Numbered from the stretch's first letter, positions 34,628 to 49,600 are shown. The stretch is 64,000 bases of DNA from Incurvaria masculella (GCA_946894095.1 OX335641.1:762501-826500), one strand, 5' to 3'. Translations and numbers: made by a program. Notes: generated by a model not told the origin, from the letters alone.

Positions 34628-37600
34628 GTGAGATGATTTTGATAATCGATATTATTAGCTTTGGAATCAATTATTTTAAGTAACAAACGAAAATTGTAAA
34701 GGTATTTGGTCTATATGTTTTCATTCCTCCATATAATTTTAGTGAGGTTCCTGAGTTCATTCGATATCACTGTTTACAATTTTAATCGCTTGATACTTTT
34801 TCAGAAGTACATTTTTTTCTGATAATCGTAATGAGCTACGTAATAAAAATATTAAATCATCGTATTTTTTCTGCCTTTAGTTATACGATTCATTAACTTT
34901 AACAGGCTCATGATATCGCTTTGTCGTAGATAGTTTTTTAAACATGGATGTCCTGATGGATGTCCCATGAAAACTAGGTGCCATGCTATGACATTTATTT
35001 ATGTTGCACAGCCACAATGGAAGACAGGGCCAATTTTTCATTGCCGCTGTGAACAATTTTTCACCCATGGCAATGGTACCTACCAGGGCAAACTTAACCC
35101 TACCTCCTTGAGTTTATATGGAACAGCTCGTCTATGTGACCTTTCACCTATGCAACTCAGAAACAATTAGAAGCATTGCACCCATGGACCTCAAGAATGA
35201 GAAGCAAGGCCCCGCGCCTGGGAGCTGCTCTTCTAACATTCTTCTTTTTGGAAAGTCAGTAAAAAAATGTTCTTCTGTCTACCAATAGCACGGTCCCCTG
35301 TTTTGTATCTTCGCGTTGATTGGTCCGGCATTTTCATTGTTCGATATGCGCTGGAGCATAACAGCTTCTCAGGCGCTTAAATTCACTACCTTTTTTAAAT
35401 CTGAAAGACGGATCTATATAAATATAACATGCGCTACATTTTCCCGCCACACTGTTAGAGTGAAAATTTTGTACAGATTGTTGTTTGTTTACATATTTTG
35501 AATTAACGATCTTTCAATATGCCTAATGTGATGTTTTGTACGCAAGAAAGACGACGTTTGAAAATGCAATTAATAAATAATAAATATCCTGTTCAGCTTT
35601 TTTTTTGTTTTGTCAAAAATACAAATGCCTTAAGGTAGGACGGATTTTTTTACTACTAAGACGAACATTGTTTTTCTTGTTGTATAATTTGAGGCATTCA
35701 ATCATTTTGTGAATTCAAGCAGAAATATTGAGGTATTTTATTTCTCGTAAAGAGATGGCACCTAATTCCTTCGTGAATGTGGTGTATTGGGCTAATATCA
35801 TAACGGTATTTGTGTGGCATTAGCCATCCATGTCAGGTTGTATAAAAAATCATTCCTCGGGAAAGACGAATTACCAGTTTAGTACGAAAAAATATATTCA
35901 CTTTAAATGCAAATTTTCTCAATAACTGCACCTTTATGATTTGGGCCCGATATAACACCTTACATTGATTGACAGTTGGTCAAGAAGACATTTTTTCATC
36001 TAGTTCGATGGGGCCAATGAGGGATAACGGTCTTTGCATGGCACCTCGTTCCTTCAGGAATGCGGAAATGCTCGTTCTTCTTAGCTGTGTTTTGTTTTGC
36101 TGAATTGGCCAATGTTAGTATGAGATAACAAACATTAAAAAAAAAACTAAAAAAAAACATACAGACGAATTGATAACCTCCTCCTTTTTTTGAAGTCGAT
36201 TAAAAATATGACAAATCCGATTGCAGTGTACTGTATATGGATGACGAATAAACAATACAATACAATGCAAACAATAAATGTACAAGCTATTATCTGTATC
36301 TGAAACATTACACAAATTTCAGCTTTCCTTAAAAAAAATGGAAATAATTTCGAAAAGTACATATACGACGATAACGGATGAAAGATAACAAGATTCCAGG
36401 ATGGTGGAAAATAGAAGGGTGGGCTCGGTATCCCAGCAAGAGCAGCAGAGTCGTGTATTTTCTTAATTGCCGAAAAATTTGAATTTAAATATTTTAACAA
36501 TGATAAACATCCATAGTATTACGAAGTATTTATTTAGGTTAATATTTTTTGTGCACATCCTTGCATCAGGACTGCTATTACAGCTTTCTTATTTCGTAAT
36601 ATCATCAAACCTCTAAACCAAATTTTAGTTGTAGGCAAATAATTCGATGCTATTTATTAATGTATAAATATAAAACACCGTAGAATAATACTTATTCAAT
36701 TTATGTTTGCAATTGAAAGGAAATTCCTGGCTTACAATTCAGCGTCAACAATTAAATAATAGGCTAGGGGCTAAAACCACATTTTCAATGGTAACATATG
36801 TCTGTCAATGAGCAATTAACAGGTTTTACTCACATAAAAATACACAACCACCGACAGTCAATTCAAGAGGTTGAAATCTGAGATAAGTTTAAAAATTGCG
36901 TAGTTTTTTGTGTTTTTGTATTCTGGTGATTGATTATAGACTAAGGTATGGCATAACAGAATCGAGAGGAGGATACATGCAGTAAAACTGCATTGTTTGA
37001 GAATAGTGAGTAGTGAGTCTACCAGATAAGACTGTCTTGAAGTTGAGTTAGGTTATTTTTAACTAATACCGATATTGTTACGAAAATGCATGCCTGTGTA
37101 AGTTCGATAGCCCATCCATATGTCTCAATATGTTAAATACAAAAAATACAGATGGAAATTGGGGTGAATTTCCGTAATTCCAGTCAAACAGTTTTTACCA
37201 TGACCAGAATGACTTCGTAAAGGTCAGGTACATGGTGTCCGCAATGGTAGAGCAAATATGAAGAACAGTATATAGTTAGAGCAGGGTCTCTTAACCTGGG
37301 GTCCATGGACCCCTTGGGGGTCCATGACATGAATGAAGAGGATCAATGTTTGATATTATGAGAATAAATACTGCACGTGAATGATTAAATCAATATATGT
37401 ATCTTCACATTTTCTTTCGTAATAAATATAAAGTATTTTTTTCAAAATTCCTTGGTTTTTTTCCCTGGAAGTGAGTTCCGAATGTGTCCGTAATATTTTT
37501 TAAATCCCGCAAGGGGTCCATGACTACAAAAACGTTAAGAATTGCGTTAGAGGTAGCTAAAAGGAAGAAGTGTGCTGCGATTGTACTTTCTGGCGCTCCA

Positions 37601-40600
37601 TCATATTCGGTAAACGGTTTCGTATCTTTCTTCGAATAACTTCCGTAATTTGGAAGCACGCCTGACCAAAGGAAATCCTTGCACGTACCAATCACGCTCG
37701 ATCAATCATAGAGCCCTGACCGCTCGCACGTCGAAAACAAAACGGATATCCCAAGCCCCGACCCTGGCTAACGTGACCAACGGGACTCCTCGCGCGTTCC
37801 GACAACATAACGGACTGTTCCGGGAACGACTGTCCGGGATATTGTCTGGAGTTCACTCACATTCGTGGCGCGTGATTATGATAGATGTGAAGTTCGACCC
37901 GGCCGTTCAGAGAAGATATTATAGATTATTCAAGATAAACTTTTGTGCTTACGGCGGTTAGGATGTATTGGAATGTACTTTCATAGGGTGGTGAAGTATG
38001 AGGTAATAAATATGAGGTTTATTAACACATGAATGGAAGAGGTTTGCGCCGTACTTAAGGGGGTGTGCGTAAAAGTAGATGGCGCCACAGTCGTTCGTAG
38101 TTATTTCTGTTACAACGCCTTAACCATAGGAAGTTACAAACTATAACTGTATTGTTTGTATTGTTTAATGTGTAAGAAAACTTTATTATTAACACAAAAA
38201 GCAGTTTGAATTTCACCTCATATATTTTACTAGCTCCATACTATACTTTATTTAGACATGTAACTATTTTTCCTTTTCGTATATATATTATTATTTTTAT
38301 CTTTCAGTACCTACTTCTACAAATTTTTTTGTTTAGTTGCGCATAGTTCACGCTTCACTCAAACACCCAACATCACTAACAAATGTTTGGATTTGAAATA
38401 AAATCTTTAAAATTGGCGATTTAAAAATGTGTACACACTTCTACTGACGCTTTTGTAGGTGGCGGTGGCGGAAGACCAGCGGCCAGCGGGTTCGCCCCTG
38501 CTGACATCCAGCTGAGCCACAGCCATTTTTCACACATCGCACATCTTTCTTATTTCGATATTTCTTTAATTGGTTCCTACTACTGTTTTTAATTGTGGCT
38601 GACACTGTATACCAATTATTGTACTGTTGTGTGTGAAAATAAATCATTTAATTATTATTATTATTATTATTGGCGAGCACATAATTCGGTTATATATTTA
38701 ATCTCATTAAACAAATACAAAAACTAGCTGGAATCGCGTAGATTATTCTAAGAATGTGTGCAAAAAGTTGCCACTTACAATTAGCTACTTTTTCCACTTT
38801 ATCTCAACACAATCTCACATTTACAAAGTGTTGTTTGCGACTAAATAAAAACCTGCGTGGTATGCTCGCCACTACAGTTATGGCTAGAAATTTCCTATTT
38901 TTGGCAGTTATAGTGGAAATGGAAGTTATAGCAGAAATTGCTACGAACTACTGTGGCGCCATCTACATGGACGCACACCCCCATGCCAGGACCTGCCTTA
39001 TATTGCATGGCTTCATTGAACTAGATGGAAAACATGGACCACTTTCATTGCCGCTTCGACCATCGTTCATTCAACGCCACGGTACCAACCGAAGCGAGAA
39101 TAATGTGGTATGAAGGTACTGAATCCCTATTCAATTCAGTATTTATTAGTGTATATATCATGAACAGTAATAGTTAGGCAACTGAAATGTTCACAGTGTG
39201 TATTTATTTTGCCGCTATAACAACAAATAGGTAAACATTAAAAACAAATTAATTTAATTTAGAAATAAAAAAATTAAAAATTTATACTTGCAAGAAGGTA
39301 TGGAACCCTTCATGTGCGACACACACTTGGCCGGTTTTTTTCTATTAATTTCATTGTACAGTTGCTTTACAAAAAAAGTTCCAAAAAACAACAAGCACAA
39401 ACAAGTACAAAAAAATACCTGATATCCTTTTTCGGATTAATTTCCTATCCTATTTTTTTTTTCAAACTTAAAACACCAATGTTCAGATTTAGCGGCCATC
39501 ATATGAGGACCTCAGAATGAATATTGGACCCCCTACCGGTCGTATTGCAATGACGTAAGACATCCTGCAACGGCTCCTCGAGTACAGAAGGGAAGTGCAT
39601 TACGTGTGACGACGCCGCCACCGGAACTGAACGATATATATTGCTTGTTGCTTGTCGCTTGTCGCTTGTCGCTTATTGCAGTTGCAGTCGGCCGCCGATT
39701 CCTTTTATCTTGTAAATGTGTTGCATGCGAGAAATATTAATGCATCTTCTTGGTATTTGTCGGAATGTTGGGACTTAACTCGGATGGTTTTAATTTCGAT
39801 CCATTGTTTTATGATGCTCGTCAATATTGTTGCGACTGTTTATATTATGTAAAATTAAATTGATTTTATTTTTCTGCATGCATATAAATGAGCACCCTGC
39901 TTGGCAGGAAGGGTAGGCAGATATGATAGAGCGCCATACGGCACGATCACATGGTGTTCAATATAATTTTACTTTAACTCAAGTATTAAATTGTAAATTG
40001 ATTTATTGTCTTCTGGCTCAAGTAATGTTCTGTAACTTAATGTAATCTTATATATATAGTTTTAATTTGAAAATAGTAATCAAACATTTAAATTCTATAT
40101 TGAAATCTTTGACGAAGGCTATTTTTGCTCGAACATTTATAACTAACTGAACTAAGTCTACACATATCATGTATGTTCTTTTGACGTATCCAAGTGTGCA
40201 TAGTCACCATAAGGAAAAACGAAATATGCGGTCAAATGTTTTTTTTTAACTTTTGTTAAATTCAGTAAAGATCCAGTCTTTGCCTTTCTTCGTTTTTAAT
40301 GTTTAGTAAATATTATAACTTACTTCTATACCCATCAGTTCATTCCAGACAATGAAGCCTATATATGTCAGTCTTCAGCCTATCAACTCAAATTGGCATA
40401 TAATATTTGTAAGTGTTTCATCATTTAGATTTGTTTTATTAACTTTCTTTTATTTTCATCTGTTTTTCTGGTTTCAAGACCAAATACAGGTAAATAGGTA
40501 TTATATTCTTGGAATTCCGAATCATGAAGATGTTTGCTATAGTTTTGCTCAGAAGACACACGATGGAGCTTCCTTTTTCGCGTCCAAGCACGGAACCCTA

Positions 40601-43600
40601 AAAATAAAAAAAACCTTCACAACGACAACTCCAAAAAGATCACCGTTACATAATCTGCGGCGTCGGCAGCGATCGTGATGGGTCGTGACGTATCGACGCG
40701 TGCATCTCGGCTAGCGAGAACACCTGTTCCCGCTAGCGGCGGCGGCGGCGGAGGACGCCACATCCGGACATTGTCTGGATGTCCGGTTCAAGGGGTCGCG
40801 CTGGCGGAATTATAATTCATCTCACTTCATATGCATAGGCACGAATGTGGAATAAATGCAGTGGAAAAATAGCGTATTGACAATCGCATAGGGAATCAAG
40901 GTGTCGACCTAACGCATGAACTGAAATTCGGACGCCATATCGAGGGTTAAGCCAAGATCGCCTCAAAAAGTTCCGAGTCCTCTACATTATGCGTCACTAT
41001 CTTGTGCCGCACTAAAACTAAAACTAAAACTAAAACTGCCCCTTCACTATAGGAGCGTATTCTGCGTGGAGTATTTGTTCGCGTCTGTGGGACAGTTCAA
41101 CAATCAGTAGGCCTCTCCCTGGAATTCCCTAATCAGGAATCAGGAGTCGTGAGTCTAGAAAACCGCTTTCCAGCGGGTTTCGAGACTAAGGATTCCTGAT
41201 TACGAAATTTTAAGAATAGAACTGCTGCTTGGCTACTTGGACTTGAGACAGCGCTTTTCCGTGCATCTCGTACTGACCCCATATTATCCCAGAATTACCC
41301 AGAGATACCCTCCAAATTCGAAGGTATTTTGGGATCTCTCTCGACGTTTTATTCCCGCTACCATAGATAATTATAGAATTAATAATTAAAATTTAACAAG
41401 ATGGTATTCTGAGCTGCATAACGCCTTTTACCATCGTTCCACACAAAACAGGCAGATATTACACCCAATCAATCTAGTCTAGATCCTTTATCCGTAACTG
41501 AGTATCAGGATTCAATCCGAAATGTGATGTTTTGGACACACTGAATCAGTCGGGAGCGCACTGGGGCGTCATTTAGCTGTTGCTTAGCAACCACTGATGT
41601 TATTTTTCTCATTTTTACATTTTAAGGAGACAAGAACATTTTCATTACTGTCTTAACAATGGTATAAACCCATTATTAAGGCTGCAGATATTTGATACGA
41701 GGGCATAGTTGGACACATTTTCATGCATGTATCTGCGGCTTCCCAGAAGGAGTAGACAAAAACGATATAGTGCTTTAAAACTATCCAAGAACATATATTT
41801 CACTTTTACATAGTTGTTTGCATATGCCAAACTAAACTCCATCATAACTTCGCAGATTTGAGCCAACCAAATCGACGAAGGGCGCGAGCAAAATGCGGCG
41901 GGACCTCATCAACGCGGAGATCTCCAACCTGCGGGACCTGCTGCCCCTGCCACCCTCCACCCGCCAGCGCCTCTCCCAGCTGCAGCTCATGGCCCTCGTC
42001 TGCGTCTACGTGAGGAAGATGAACTACTTCCAGCAGCGTAAGTTCAACTAGAGACATACATGCGAAACCCTATACATGTGCCGGGCATCTCGTCGACGAC
42101 CCTGAGGTACGGGAGGGTTTATAGACGACGTGGCGGACTTAGGGGAAGAAGGGAGCCTCTTGGTCACGGCCGGTTACGAGAGGGAGGGATCCAAAAGTGG
42201 TCTAAAATCCGTGACGCGTTTAATAAATTCTCCCTTTCCCAGAATTCAGAGACTTTCCAATGTTTTATCGTCTGTTTCCCGGAGATAACTATTTAGAGCT
42301 GTATAACCCAATCGATCTGCCCTCTTTCTTCCAATTCTCAAAGACGAAAATGCAGTCAATGTCCACGTTACTATAATTAGAAGCAACGGATCATTTCCAT
42401 TATATATTGGGTTGATAAGCTGTGGAATGCACGATTTCCGGCCGATATATTTTTCCTGAAGTACAATCCTTAAAAAATCCTTAAAAAATGGTGTAAAGCA
42501 TAGTTTTTGCAGACCTCGAGAAATTTCTAAAGCCCATGGGCGTTTTGTCGGGTGTCTCTTAGCTAAGAGACCTGTCGTATAAGATTTAGAATGAAATAAA
42601 TAGATGGAAAACTAGATATTGTAAAAATTGTTTGCTAATCGGAAAATATCTCATCTCGTATGTATATTCAGCATTCAGCCATCTAACAATTGTATTGTAT
42701 TGTTTTATTGCATTCATAGGTAGGTAACCTACACTTAAACATGTCAAGAATCGTTATGCTAGGTCTATGTCAAAGATATAAATGTCGCATACTTCCATGC
42801 ACATAAGAACTGGCAAACATATTTTGCCAGTCACAAATATTGCATGTACTTATGAAAACCCTGTTGTTACTGTTTATAGATGTTTGCTAATTCTCCTTTC
42901 TTGTTCATTTTGGTTTCCTGAATAACTCCCCAAATTAACTAAACCCTTCGACGAATCACTGTATTATTAGGACTTTAGGCCGCTAACTTACGAGTAGTTA
43001 TCGGTTGCGAATCAACGATGCATTACACAATGATAAAAATCAATAACTTGCCCACCACTCGACACCACTTGGATTGAATTGACTGCCAGGAAGACGTTGC
43101 AACATGGTAGTATATTGGCCCGTCCACTAATCGACCGATATCCATCAACGTCAATAAACTCTTTTTGCCAGCCGATTGAGACAACAAAAAATCCGGCGAC
43201 AGAGCACGCACGTCGGCCATTTTAGTTACTCAAGAATTGATGTTGAAAACTGCAGTCAAGTAAGACTTTAACAAGCTGGTCACTAGTTATTTTCTATTAT
43301 TAGACTTCCCTGAGGGATAGGCAGAGATGATAGACGGTCAGAAAGTAAGATCGAAGCATACATATTTCGCGAACTTTTCGAAGTACTTCCCGGGCACAAA
43401 AGATCCACTGACTTCCGCTAACATCTATTTTATGTTCCCAACTAATTCTCGTCCTTAGATCTCATTTAGTTGACAGTGCACTGTAACTCAAGTATTTTGG
43501 GACCTTATTCCTTATTTCCTTCATTAGATATATTTTACACACTCGGATTAGTCTTTTTTTCTGCCGATTCGATTACATCTGGCGAAGAACCGACTTTTTT

Positions 43601-46600
43601 TTTCTTTGATACTTACAAAATAGCTAACAACAATTGAATAATAACAACTGCTCACAAAAAAACATTACCTTTATATAGGTGCAGAGCAAACTCTTGACTA
43701 CCTTAATGCAATCTTATTCTAAATTAATATGTATTCTAGTCCAAAGTATTCTGGTGTAAAAGCTATCATATTTTTTTATATTGGTGATATCTTATTTTCG
43801 TTAGCTCGAACTTGTTAAGTTGTTTAGTTTAACTTATCCGGTGTTCTACTCAGCGAATTTGAAGACGGACATTATGGTAAAAATACAAGCTAACAGAACG
43901 ATTTAGAGCACCGGAACCTACGCAGCCCAAGTTCCAAATGTTCACTAGAACCGTCTTCTGCGACCGTGGAGATATGCCAAGACAGTTTCCCGGGCGATGC
44001 CCGCCGTCGTGACCAAGAGAGGACGCCATACCTAATCTCGATCTCTCTCCCATCCCTGCCTATGACACTGAAGGCACGCGGAACTAAAACATCTTCTCCC
44101 AAACGCGCCTTCGGTCACGACGCCCTCGGAAATTGAGACATTAGGCGCGCATTTTCATCGTCATGTCCTTATCTTATCGGCTCGTGTGCATAGTTTCTGT
44201 GTATCAGCGTATTTCTTTATGTTTTAGTGCTCAAAAGTCACGACTTCAGCTATCAGTATCAGGAGCACCCGACGCCGACGCCTACCATTGGGTTTTCGAA
44301 GGTGCGTAAACTTTTTATGTGACTTTTACGTCGTCGAGTTTTTAATGTGTGTAACGATGCTTTGCAATATTATAGTTTTACTAAAGAAGACAAATTAGGT
44401 TTGTTAAGCACAGATAATTCCGACGAAATACGGGGTTTTAAATACTTCTGTTATATATATATATTTTTATGTAACTGGACATGGATGGCTAATAACAGAC
44501 CTTCTGTCATGGTATTAGCCCAACACACCACATGGGAACTAGGTGCCATGCCAGGACCTTCCTTATATTGCACGGCTACATTGAACTGGATGGAAAACAC
44601 GGACAATTTCCATTGCCGCTTCGACCATCGTTCATCCAATGCGATGGTACCAACCCGAGCGGGATTAACCCTACCACCTAGTAAGTAAGGAAGGGGACCT
44701 ACAGTTTAACGTGGAATCCAAACCACGGCCAGCCTCTCTCAACGGTCGAATGGTCTACCATCCAAGACCAGACCGGACCCAGCGTTGCTTAACTTCGGAG
44801 AGCGATCGCCGAAGTGTCGCGCCACTGGGCCATTGAGGCTGACAATCAACAACACCACTGCTCACACATCAAATAATTAAGCATGATAGTAAGTCATAAT
44901 TTCGTTGTGGGGAAGACTGAAATTATTTAGATGCAAACCGCATCAAAATCAGGGCTCTTAAGTTCTAAGTGGACAGAGAGACGGAAGGTAGAAATAAATA
45001 CAGAGCAAAGACCGATAGAAAGACAGACGGAAAGAGATTCAGACGTCACACGTTTGAGTTCATTAGTACGATTCAACGATAAAATAACGTAAATGTTACT
45101 TACATTTTTGTGAAAATATTGAATGAATTAGTCCTGCTTCCCTCTGAAAATTATTTTTTATTGAGAAAAATATATAACATATTTATATAACATTATTGTC
45201 ATAAATGTAACCGATACAGGATATAAAAAAACCCCTAAAATAGCCGGCTTTTGATTAAAACAAAAAAATATATATTTGTCGGCAGTTCTCTCGCAATACT
45301 CTCCCTGACTTTATGGACGTGATGATTTGAATAATCACATTTAAATGTTTTGTTTTAGGCACTAAATGGATTTATGATGATGCTGACGCAAGGCGGAAAA
45401 CTTCTTTACATATCGGAAAATGCGGCTGAATACTTAGGGCATTCAATGGTAAGAACAATTCGTAACAATCTCGATAATCATAGGTTTCAACAATTCTTGA
45501 TTGACACATTGCCGACATTGTCTTGACCCCGCCGCATTCTCTTTGCGATCAAGGCTGGCATCATGTTTGGGCAACGCCAAAGAAACGCAGGTTCTTACTT
45601 CCGCTAAGATTAAAGTTTTTCTGTAAATAAAGTTCATTGTATTTAGGTGAAATATGTTTTGTGATAATCATGGGTGCATATCCATTTTGGACTCTTGCTT
45701 CTCTTTTGGAAATTAAGAAGAAGATAGCCGTTGTGGTTGTTAAATGTTTTGGTAAAATCATAATTTGATAATACTTTTGTTTCGTACAGAATTCCCACTA
45801 ACTTAACTCTCCAGAAACACCACCTCAGCATAATTCCTAACAAACTGAGAAAATAAAACACTATAATTCACTATAAAAAACATTAAGGAATAACATATCA
45901 TAATATAATCGACGTAACATTATTTATTGTTAAATTAAACAGTATTTTTTATTTAATTGTTCTGCTATAAAAATCACAGTCGAACATATTGTATTGGGAT
46001 ATTTGCACTCCTATTTAATCGATACCATTTATGGATTGTATGATCCAAACCGATTCTAGAAATAGTCTTTTTACTTTGGAGGGCGATTCTTAAGGCGCAT
46101 AAACAACTTGTGTTCTAAGATATTTATATTCTATGCTCCTGATATTTTAAACATTAAAATTAAAAATAAATTATTTCTCATAAATGTAAGAGATTTAGAA
46201 TGGGTGCGGCATATAAAACCGAATGAAAAAAATATCCTAAAATTCTAATATTTAAAATACAATCCCCTTTTCAGTTTGAAATTCGCAAAAGTATATGCAA
46301 TAGAAAATCCAATACAACCCTCCGACATGTATTTTGAGAATCGCTCTTTTCACTAAACAATTTTGCATTCACCACGTTTAGTGTTTTCTACAGTTGTAAA
46401 TAATGTATGAATGTTTCCGTCGCGAACGGCAGGAAGACCTCCTGATCCACGGCGACAGCGTGTACGACATCATCGACCGGCAGGACCAGCAGGCGGTGCG
46501 GACGGAGCTGACGCGCGGCGCGCACGCCGACGAGGAGGAAGCGCCGCGCACGAGGCACTTCTTCTGCAGGATGAACGTGTCGAGGAACGCGAGGAGACAG

Positions 46601-49600
46601 ATGAGATTCGGCGATCAGAAGGTGACGATTGTTCGACGCCCCTGATTCATTCGAGGTTGCTTTATCTTGTCAGAAACTTAAATGTTTATTTTTTTTTTAA
46701 GGTAGAATGAAAATTTATTTGATAAAATGTTAAGAAACTAAAAATTAAAATCATAATCACGAATTAAAATATTCTTCCATGGGGACCGATGACATTGTCC
46801 CCATAACGGAGGCAGCGTTTCCCCGCTGTATCGCCTGGCTTATGCGCTGCTTAAGGCGGCCCATCCCGCTCAACTCCGCATACAAACGGGGAAAGAAGAT
46901 CACGCCCATATTTCTAGTCAAATATCCCAAATTTTGCTCAAAATAACTTTATTTGATCGAACTAGATGTCTGATGACCGTTGTCATTGTAAAATTGTGTT
47001 TGGTTTCTAAGTTTTAAGGTCCGAAAGTTCGATTTTTTCGCGCGTTTAATACAATATCTTTGGAGGTGGATTACGCAATGATAAAGTAAGAACGTCTTAA
47101 AAAGATTAGTCATCAGACATAGCTTATTTAATCAAGATTTATAGGCAATTTGGTTTTTGTTAGATGTTTGAATACAGCGGTCGTCGTTTTGTTTTAGCTA
47201 TAAGTCGTTTTGTAATTAAACTTTTCGTAAATCTTACCAAATCATACACTATGCACATTGTCTTTTTTGTGGACATGTTGCATCTTCCTCATCATGGAGC
47301 CTGTCTTATTCTTCGAAACAGAGAAGATCCCAGAGCGCAACAGCACGGTTTTGTACCGTGCCCGCGAATGAGTTAGTCCCGCCGGGTTGGGCCACCTTAA
47401 AGGAGTCGTATTCACTACGTATAATATTCACAACGTATAATAGTATTTTTTTCCAAAAAATTAAAACCATGCATATCGTATAATATTCACAACGTATAAT
47501 GTTATACGTTGTGCATGAGTTTAAAAATAAAATAAACTCTTTGCATCATGCAGAACGTATAATAGTCACAACGTATAATATTCCTAACATGAATTCACAA
47601 AAAAAGAAAACCATGCAGAACGTATAATATGCCAAGAAGCACTGCATAAAGCGCCCTAACATCGATACATTTAAGGCTGAAATTGCTACGAATCGATATC
47701 TGTTGAAGAGTAACAATTTGCTACAACGCTAATTGAGACGGTCGAAAAGTCGCGTGCGAGTATAATCTTTAATCTTATATCGATAAGGGCGCTTATCGTA
47801 TGAAATATTTTAGGATTATATGATATGCATGGTTTTCTTTTTTTGTTAAATAAAGATCATAACATTATACGTTGTGACTATTATACGTTATGCATGGAGA
47901 AATAAGTAATTTAATTTTTTGGACTTCTTCATGCACTACGTATAAGATTATACGATCTGCATATTATACGTTATGCCGTTCCCCCCCTTAAAGAACGCTC
48001 CTGCTCGAAGGTCGCCCGAAGCTTCTATCAAAAGTTTGTTGAATGTAACATATATTATATACACAAACTTTGCGGTATCGAACCTAAACTGAACTAAAAT
48101 GAGTGAACTTCATTTATTATTTCATTTAATTTCATTTCATTTATTTAAACTTTTTGGTAGACAGACTACACTAAGTTACGTCAAAAAGTTCCGCGGATTC
48201 GATCAACCCACTAAAGAAGAACCCGCAAAGAAAACATATTTTTCCATCCACAATTATGAAATACACACTTAGATCTAAATCCTACTGCCAAACAATTCCT
48301 TGGTAGAACAGATTAAGGCAAAGAACAAAGAACAATAGAAACAGCAACCCTCAGTTTAAATTACTTACAACTAACAAAGTTACTAATGCAATAATATAAA
48401 TGAATGTAATTTATAGTATTACAAGTATTTACTGGTGTAAAAAATTTGCTAAGGTATACTTGTATTTCAACTTTATCTTAATCATTTATATTTTTAGGAT
48501 GACTACGGTGTGGTGGTTAAGTGGTGTAGTCTGGAGTGGAGTCGTGCGGTGTGGTGTAATGTAATTCCGGGTAAACCGGGCAAGTGTGTGATTAAATCTG
48601 ACATATCGTTACATTTCTCGCGATGCCATCTGTCAAACGACGTGTTATTCGGCCAAGTGAACAGAAATTTACCAGTTATTACAGTAAGACAAGGTTTAAA
48701 ATCTTAAATTTAATCACTCACATGCCTGGTAATCCGGTGAGTTAATTAACCATGGTGGACATGGATGGCAAATATCACATCCACCCGCCCGCATGGGCGG
48801 GCTAAATCCTATACTATAACTTAGCAAGGCAACGAATCATGGAACAGCTCGCATTCATGAAAAAGTGCACTTATACAACTCAAAAGAGAAATAAAGTAGT
48901 GGATGAGTGGACCCGGGATTGAATCCAAGACCTCTCTCATGAGAAGCAAGGGCCCGCATCGTGAACGACGAGCCACTCGTAATTCGTGAAAGTAATAATC
49001 TATATATTTCGGTTTGAAGTGAGAGAATTAACTAAAGTATTAACGAATTAATGCAAAAAATTGTGACATTTTATTACAACATTAGTAGTGCGATTAAAAG
49101 TTAGCCAACTATTGGTATTCCTGCAATCCGCACACAGACAATAATGCGTTGAATACGGTGCTACTATGATTTCCTTACTTCACTGAAAGGTACTGCTTCG
49201 TCTCGTACCGGTAGCTCTGCAGCCGCTACGAGCTAGTCGGCAGATCGTACGCTCGGGAAACGCGGGAAAGCGTTATACACGGAGCCACTAACCTATTTTC
49301 TCACCAACAGGGTGCTAGTGCGGGGCCGCCATGCGCCGGAGGCGCGGGAGTGCGTTGCACACGGCGCCACTGATAACTCCTCTCACCAACAGGTGGTGCT
49401 GGTGCGGGGCCACTTTGTCTCGTACTTGCCGCTCTGCAGCCGCAACGAGCCGGTGATCCTGGCGGCCTGCACGCCGCTTGCCATTCCGGAGACGCGGGAG
49501 TGCGTTGTACATGGCGCCACTAATAACTCCTCTCACCGACAGGTGGTGCTGATGCGGGGCCACTTCGTCTCGTACCTGCCGCTCTGCTGCCGCAACAAGC

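Larger units (their letters stand above)
34628..41855 (+). other. dys intron 1 (if exon 1 is right), with scattered elements
   Basis: It contains SINE fragments (34,965-35,235, 35,755-35,850, 36,025-36,065, 38,970-39,085), a hAT-type element (37,282-37,544), a LINE-like 3' end (38,450-38,675), a heptamer repeat near 39,650, and hairpins at 40,711-40,736 and 41,130-41,202. The GC-richer block 37,700-37,880 has an open frame of 103 codons without a known domain. Confidence 0.5.

Noticed and set aside
37650..37961. 103-codon frame in a GC-richer block of dys intron 1
   Set aside because: No recognised domain, no splice sites matching dys phases, and no second copy to compare.
42060..42296. Alternative dys exon after the bHLH exon
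   Set aside because: It would need read-through of a good donor and a stop codon. The sequence lacks the PAS linker found in exon 3.
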